Origin: Streptomyces smyrnaeus
Lineage (GTDB): Bacteria; Actinomycetota; Actinomycetes; Streptomycetales; Streptomycetaceae
Reading direction: 5' to 3'
Length of the DNA stretch: 64,000 nt
Assembly: GCF_017676345.1 (NCBI RefSeq)
Contig: NZ_JAFFZM010000027.1
Location: forward strand, 22,636-86,635
Shown in pieces: positions 63,347-64,000 of this stretch. Every line of letters begins with the position of its first letter. Position 1 is the stretch's first letter. The notes under the pieces are model-generated. The model worked only from the letters and a program-made list of their open reading frames with translations. It was not told the origin of the DNA and searched no databases. The position numbers were made by a program, and so were the translations under genes.

Positions 63347-63829
63347 ATGAGAAAGACCCTCACCGGCGGGTTGGTCGGGTTACTCGCCATCGCGGGACTG
63401 TCCCTGTCGGCGGCGTCTCCCGCAGGAGCCAACGAGACCATGGCCGGCTGGAACTTCAAGTGCCTGGACCCCGTGAAGTCCTCCCAGGATCCCGGTGGGT
63501 GGAACGTCACCGTTATCGGCACCAGGGACGGAAACCGCGCCGAGTATTTCCACGCCACCTTCCTGGCCCACGGCGAGAAGGTGCGGATCGTCGACGAGCG
63601 GAACGCCGACGGCAACCCAGGGCCTTCCATGAAGGTCGAGGTCTATGACTTCACCGCCGGAAAGATGGCCACAGGCCACTTCGGGGCAAGCAACGCCACC
63701 GACGTCTACGACATCGGCGGCGACGACATCGGAAAGCCCGGGAACATCCCGGAGGGGCACAAGATGCGCATTGGTCTTTCCTCCCCAGGAGCCGGGGGAA
63801 GCGGGTTGTGCCGGGGCGGCGTCTCCTGA
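63347..63829 (+). CDS. Secreted hypothetical protein
   Basis: A 160-aa protein with a clear signal peptide (MRKTLTGGLVGLLAIAGLSL, then SAASPAGA). The mature part, ~130 residues, has GGWNVTVIGTRDGNRAEYFH and KVRIVDERNADGNPGPSMKV, followed by GHKMRIGLSSPGAGGSGLCR; it is probably a beta-rich domain. GAGGAG lies six bases before the ATG. No family recognised. Confidence 0.7.
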   Translation: MRKTLTGGLVGLLAIAGLSLSAASPAGANETMAGWNFKCLDPVKSSQDPGGWNVTVIGTRDGNRAEYFHATFLAHGEKVRIVDERNADGNPGPSMKVEVYDFTAGKMATGHFGASNATDVYDIGGDDIGKPGNIPEGHKMRIGLSSPGAGGSGLCRGGVS

Positions 63830-63939
63830 GCGGTCGCCGCTGTAGTCGCAGCCGCGCGACGTGAACGGGGTCCGAGGCTGTTGGGTGCCCCAGCAGTTGC
63901 CACTGGGCACCCTAGTGGTTGTCCCGTGTGGGGCGTGAG

Positions 63940-64000
63940 TCATCCGGTGAGGGTCAGGTTGTGCAGCCGGGCGATGCCGAGAATGGCCTGGTGAACGCCG
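63940..64000 (-). CDS. C-terminal end of a gene entering from the right
   Basis: The minus strand from the window edge reads GVHQAILGIARLHNLTLTG and a stop. The ending looks like a real protein C-terminus, perhaps of a transposase, but 19 residues cannot settle it. Confidence 0.3.
   Translation of the reverse strand, partial: GVHQAILGIARLHNLTLTG

Overview
The window is high-GC actinobacterial DNA, almost certainly from a Streptomyces. The support is GC-rich codon use with frequent GTG starts, Streptomyces-type small proteins, XRE/TPR regulators, a replication-relaxation protein, and helicase-associated-domain and TnsA-like families typical of the genus. It is accessory DNA rather than core chromosome. 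There is no ribosomal, tRNA or central-metabolism block, and there are many broken genes, IS remnants and plasmid-type replication genes (replication-relaxation, DciA-like, a truncated DnaB). A linear plasmid, an integrative element or a chromosome arm would all fit.

Layout. At 1-10.5 kb there is a leftward cluster with a divergent sigma-like factor and small proteins, a frameshifted response regulator, a HEPN-motif protein, a replication-relaxation protein, a Shedu-type antiphage nuclease and plasmid-type DNA-binding genes. At 10.9-15.6 kb there is a three-gene cassette: a small middle protein, an SMC/RecF-like ATPase with a double CxxC hook, and a helical protein ending in a PD-(D/E)XK nuclease. 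It looks like a Lamassu/ABC-3C-type defence system. At 16-33.3 kb there is a complete type I-E CRISPR-Cas locus: array 1 (32 repeats), cas3, cse1, cse2, cas7, cas5, cas6e, cas1, cas2. It is followed by a second leader-array-cas3 module (array 2, 27 repeats including degenerate ones) whose cas3 is decayed and cut by a truncated IS481. A two-repeat mini-array with its own leader lies at 16.0 kb, and a degenerate repeat pair in 61-nt register sits between cas3 and cse1. The three leaders share sequence, and all arrays read leftward from their right-hand leader.

At 34-40 kb there are secreted proteins, a DHA2 MFS exporter, and gene fragments meeting at a breakpoint near 34,940. At 40.6-41.7 kb there is a small RiPP locus: a 76-aa precursor with a borosin-binding-domain-like leader, followed by an OphMA-like backbone N-methyltransferase. 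This is a split borosin system, and GNAT and ICMT-type genes lie beside it.

At 43-54.6 kb there are transposase remnants, an alpha/beta hydrolase between 47-bp inverted repeats, and hypothetical genes. A TPR regulator lies divergent to a translationally coupled cassette of an APH-like kinase, an LDH-like dehydrogenase and an HPr-kinase-like P-loop protein, followed by a secreted HNH nuclease. At 55.8-64 kb there is a broken kinase, an RsbW-like ATP-binding protein, a second TPR-regulator/APH-kinase pair, DciA-like and truncated DnaB genes, and a TnsA/TnsB-type transposon remnant. That remnant seems to have inserted into the dnaB-like gene and is fused at its far side to the 3' part of an rbsD-like gene.

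All functions are inferred from reading the sequence. No database search was run.
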